A stretch of 16,156 bases of DNA, from the NCBI GenBank assembly GCA_041498815.1, contig JBGQJC010000051.1, positions 1 to 16,156 of the forward strand, in the 5' to 3' direction. This DNA is from DATDPM01 sp041498815 (GTDB taxonomy: Bacteria; Pseudomonadota; Alphaproteobacteria; DATDPM01). The position numbers were made by a program, and so were the translations under genes. Below the pieces are notes generated by a model. The model searched no databases. It worked only from the letters and a program-made list of their open reading frames with translations, and was not told the DNA's origin. Positions 14,361 to 16,156 of the stretch are shown here, piece by piece (within the stretch, counting starts at the first letter, position 1; every line of letters starts with the position of its first letter).

Positions 14361-15554
14361 ATGGATATGCCTATCCCCCCAGGCCAGGCGGCGCGCCAGG
14401 CCGATCGCCGCCCCAGGCCGAGCCGGTCCAAAGTCGCGTTCCGGTTCGTCGTGGTTGCGATCGTTTTGGGCGCCATCGTCGGCGGGCTCTACGAGTTCCA
14501 ACAATTCAGGGCCGCCGGGATGGCGAAATTCTTCGCCGGCAATGTGCCGCCGCCCATCCCCGTCTCGGTCATCGAGGCCCAGGCGGAGGCGATGCCGCGT
14601 TACCTGGAGGGAATCGGAACGCTGGTTGCGGTCCATCAGGTGACCGTCTCGCCCGAAGTTGGCGGGCGCGTCGTCAAGCTCCTGTTCGAGCCGGGTACCG
14701 CCGTCAAAAAGGGCGAGCCCCTGGTGCAGATCGATGACGGACCCGAGCGCGGCGACCTCGCCATGTATCAAGCCCAGGCGCGGCTTGCCGAAGTGAACCT
14801 CAAGCGCGCCGAGGCGCTGGCGGTGAAGGAATTCGGCACCCAGGCCAATGTCGACCTGAACAAGAGCCAGCTCGACCAGGCCAGCGCCGGGATCGCGAAA
14901 ACCCAGGCGATCATCGCCCAGAAGCAGATCTACGCCCCCTTCGACGGCAAGCTCGGCGTGCGCCAGATCGACCTCGGCCAATATCTGCAGGCGGGCACCC
15001 CGGTCGTGACCCTGACCGATCTCGATCTGCTCTACGCCAATTTCACGCTCCCGGAACAGGACCGGAGCAAAGTCGATGTCGGCCAGGCGGTCGAGATCCG
15101 CGTCGATGCCTATCCGTCGCAAGTCTTTGCCGGCAAGGTGACGACGATCGAGCCGCAGGTGGACCCGCAAACCCGGAATATAAAAGTGCAGGCGACCCTC
15201 GCCAATTCCGATCACCTGTTGCTTCCCGGCATGTACGCCAATGCCCAGGTCGTGCTGACGCCCGAGCCCGGCGTGGTGACGGTGCCGGAAACCGCGGTCT
15301 ACAACACCGCCTACGGCGATTCGGTCTATGTCATCAAAGAAGACACCGCGGACGGCAAGCCCGTGCTCAAGGCGATGCAGACCTTCGTCAAAACCGGCAC
15401 CCGCCACGACGGCAAGGTCGCGATCCTGAGCGGCTTGTCGGCCGGCGACAAGCTGGCCAAGGAAGGCCAGATCCGGCTCCACAACGACGCGGCGGTGACC
15501 ATCGCAACCGAACCCGACGCGCTCAAGAAGCCGGAAACGCCGCCCCGCGACTGA
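14361..15554 (+). CDS. RND efflux periplasmic adaptor (membrane fusion protein)
   Basis: This protein links an RND pump in the inner membrane with an outer-membrane channel. It has 397 residues. One N-terminal membrane anchor spans about 26-43 (FRFVVVAIVLGAIVGGLY), with a basic cytoplasmic tail before it. The first lipoyl half is VSPEVGGRVVKLLFEPGTAV (about 96-115). A short alpha-hairpin is rich in Gln, Ala and Lys (about 130-190). The second lipoyl half is APFDGKLGVRQIDLGQYLQA (about 193-212). A beta-barrel and a membrane-proximal domain follow, with PETAVYNTAYGDSVYVI. The uncleaved anchor without a lipobox Cys resembles the MexH/VexH-type adaptors. AGGGAG lies about 6 nt before the ATG. The pump gene begins 38 bp after its stop, so they form an operon; an outer-membrane factor may lie beyond the window. 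Confidence 0.93.
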   Translation: MDMPIPPGQAARQADRRPRPSRSKVAFRFVVVAIVLGAIVGGLYEFQQFRAAGMAKFFAGNVPPPIPVSVIEAQAEAMPRYLEGIGTLVAVHQVTVSPEVGGRVVKLLFEPGTAVKKGEPLVQIDDGPERGDLAMYQAQARLAEVNLKRAEALAVKEFGTQANVDLNKSQLDQASAGIAKTQAIIAQKQIYAPFDGKLGVRQIDLGQYLQAGTPVVTLTDLDLLYANFTLPEQDRSKVDVGQAVEIRVDAYPSQVFAGKVTTIEPQVDPQTRNIKVQATLANSDHLLLPGMYANAQVVLTPEPGVVTVPETAVYNTAYGDSVYVIKEDTADGKPVLKAMQTFVKTGTRHDGKVAILSGLSAGDKLAKEGQIRLHNDAAVTIATEPDALKKPETPPRD

Positions 15555-15592
15555 CGCCATCCGCGTAAATAAAAGGACCGCGCCGAACCGCC

Positions 15593-16156
15593 ATGCGTTT
15601 CACCGACATCTTCGTCAGCCGGCCCGTGCTCGCGACCGTGGTGAGCCTGCTCATCTTGTTTTTGGGCTTGCGCGCCTTTTTCGACTTGCCCACGCGCCAA
15701 TATCCCAGGCTCGAGAACACGGTGATCGCCATCACCACGAGCTATCCCGGCGCGTCGCCCAATCTGATGCAGGGCTTCATCACCCAGCCGATCGAGCAGG
15801 CGGTCTCGAGCGCCGAAGGCATCGACTACCTGACCTCGTCCTCGACCCAAGGCACGAGCACGATTTCGGTCTACGTCAAGCTCAACTACGACCCGAACAA
15901 GGCGATGACCGAGGTCATGGCCAAGGTCCAGCAAGTCAAATACCTGATCCCGAAGGAAGCCTTCGATCCGGTGATCGTGAAATCCACGGGCCAGACGACC
16001 GCGATCATTTACCTCGGCTTCGCCAGCGACACGCTTTCGAGCCCCGCGATCTCGGATTATCTCTCGCGCGTCGTCCAGCCGCTGATCGCGACCATCGATG
16101 GCGTCGCCTCCGCCGACATCCTGGGCGGCCAACTCTTCGCCATGCGCGTGTGGCTC
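15593..16156 (+). CDS. RND efflux pump inner-membrane subunit, N-terminal part
   Basis: This is a proton-driven RND (AcrB/MexI-type) transporter cut by the window end after 188 of roughly 1,030 residues. The N-terminus MRFTDIFVSRPVLATVVSLL is the standard amphipathic helix and TM1, followed by LPTRQYPRLENTVIAITTSY, PGASPNLMQGFITQPIEQAV and QGTSTISVYVKLNYD, which are porter-domain hallmarks of the HAE1 group. The adaptor lies directly upstream. An AAGGA precedes the ATG by about 15 nt, longer than usual, and no nearer Shine-Dalgarno is visible, so translation may depend on the upstream gene. The exported compound cannot be predicted from this portion. Confidence 0.93.
   Translation, partial: MRFTDIFVSRPVLATVVSLLILFLGLRAFFDLPTRQYPRLENTVIAITTSYPGASPNLMQGFITQPIEQAVSSAEGIDYLTSSSTQGTSTISVYVKLNYDPNKAMTEVMAKVQQVKYLIPKEAFDPVIVKSTGQTTAIIYLGFASDTLSSPAISDYLSRVVQPLIATIDGVASADILGGQLFAMRVWL

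Noticed and set aside
14265..15560. A 431-codon minus-strand frame opposite the efflux adaptor
   Set aside because: It is an antisense shadow, His/Asp/Arg-rich, with no domain. The adaptor and pump on the plus strand are certain.

Overview
The window is GC-rich chromosomal DNA with short gaps and bacterial ribosome binding sites. An MbfA-type ferritin/VIT1 iron transporter, acetoacetyl-CoA synthetase, a solitary GST and DUF6134-like and MlaC-type proteins together suggest an alphaproteobacterium, probably free-living. That placement is inferred from family content, not from a marker gene. No rRNA, tRNA, CRISPR array, insertion sequence or integrase was found.

Layout. (1) 1-2441: acetoacetyl-CoA synthetase (minus, cut by the window start) faces away from a glutathione S-transferase (plus). 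A 48-residue lipoprotein-like peptide follows on the minus strand. (2) 2479-4374: an accessory segment. It opens with a second, broken copy of the GST 3' end. Two minus-strand genes of clearly lower GC follow: a 296-residue protein with a HEPN-type R-X4-H motif, and downstream of it a two-helix membrane protein. A gene-free stretch closes the segment. (3) 4341-5111: a HigB/RelE-type toxin and an XRE antitoxin overlapping by ATGA. Their promoter sits so close to the toxin ATG that the mRNA should be leaderless. (4) 5112-5348: a gap rich in short repeats with 10-bp and 16-bp periods. (5) 5349-10739, all minus: DUF6134-like exported protein, SDR oxidoreductase, membrane fatty acid desaturase, MBL-fold hydrolase, MlaC-like lipid-binding protein and exported cupin. 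(6) 10903-16156, all plus: MbfA-like iron transporter, exported DQ-repeat protein, Tat-exported MBL-fold hydrolase read from a TTG start, then an RND efflux adaptor and the start of its inner-membrane pump (cut by the window end).

How they fit. The chromosomal parts cover acyl and ketone-body metabolism (acetoacetate activation), lipid and envelope handling (desaturase, SDR, MlaC), iron detoxification and drug or solvent efflux. The most system-like and least explained part is 2479-5342: gene debris, a low-GC two-gene unit with a possible HEPN ribonuclease and a membrane partner, a toxin-antitoxin pair and phased repeats. This looks like a small defence or accessory hotspot, but the sequence alone does not prove that role.
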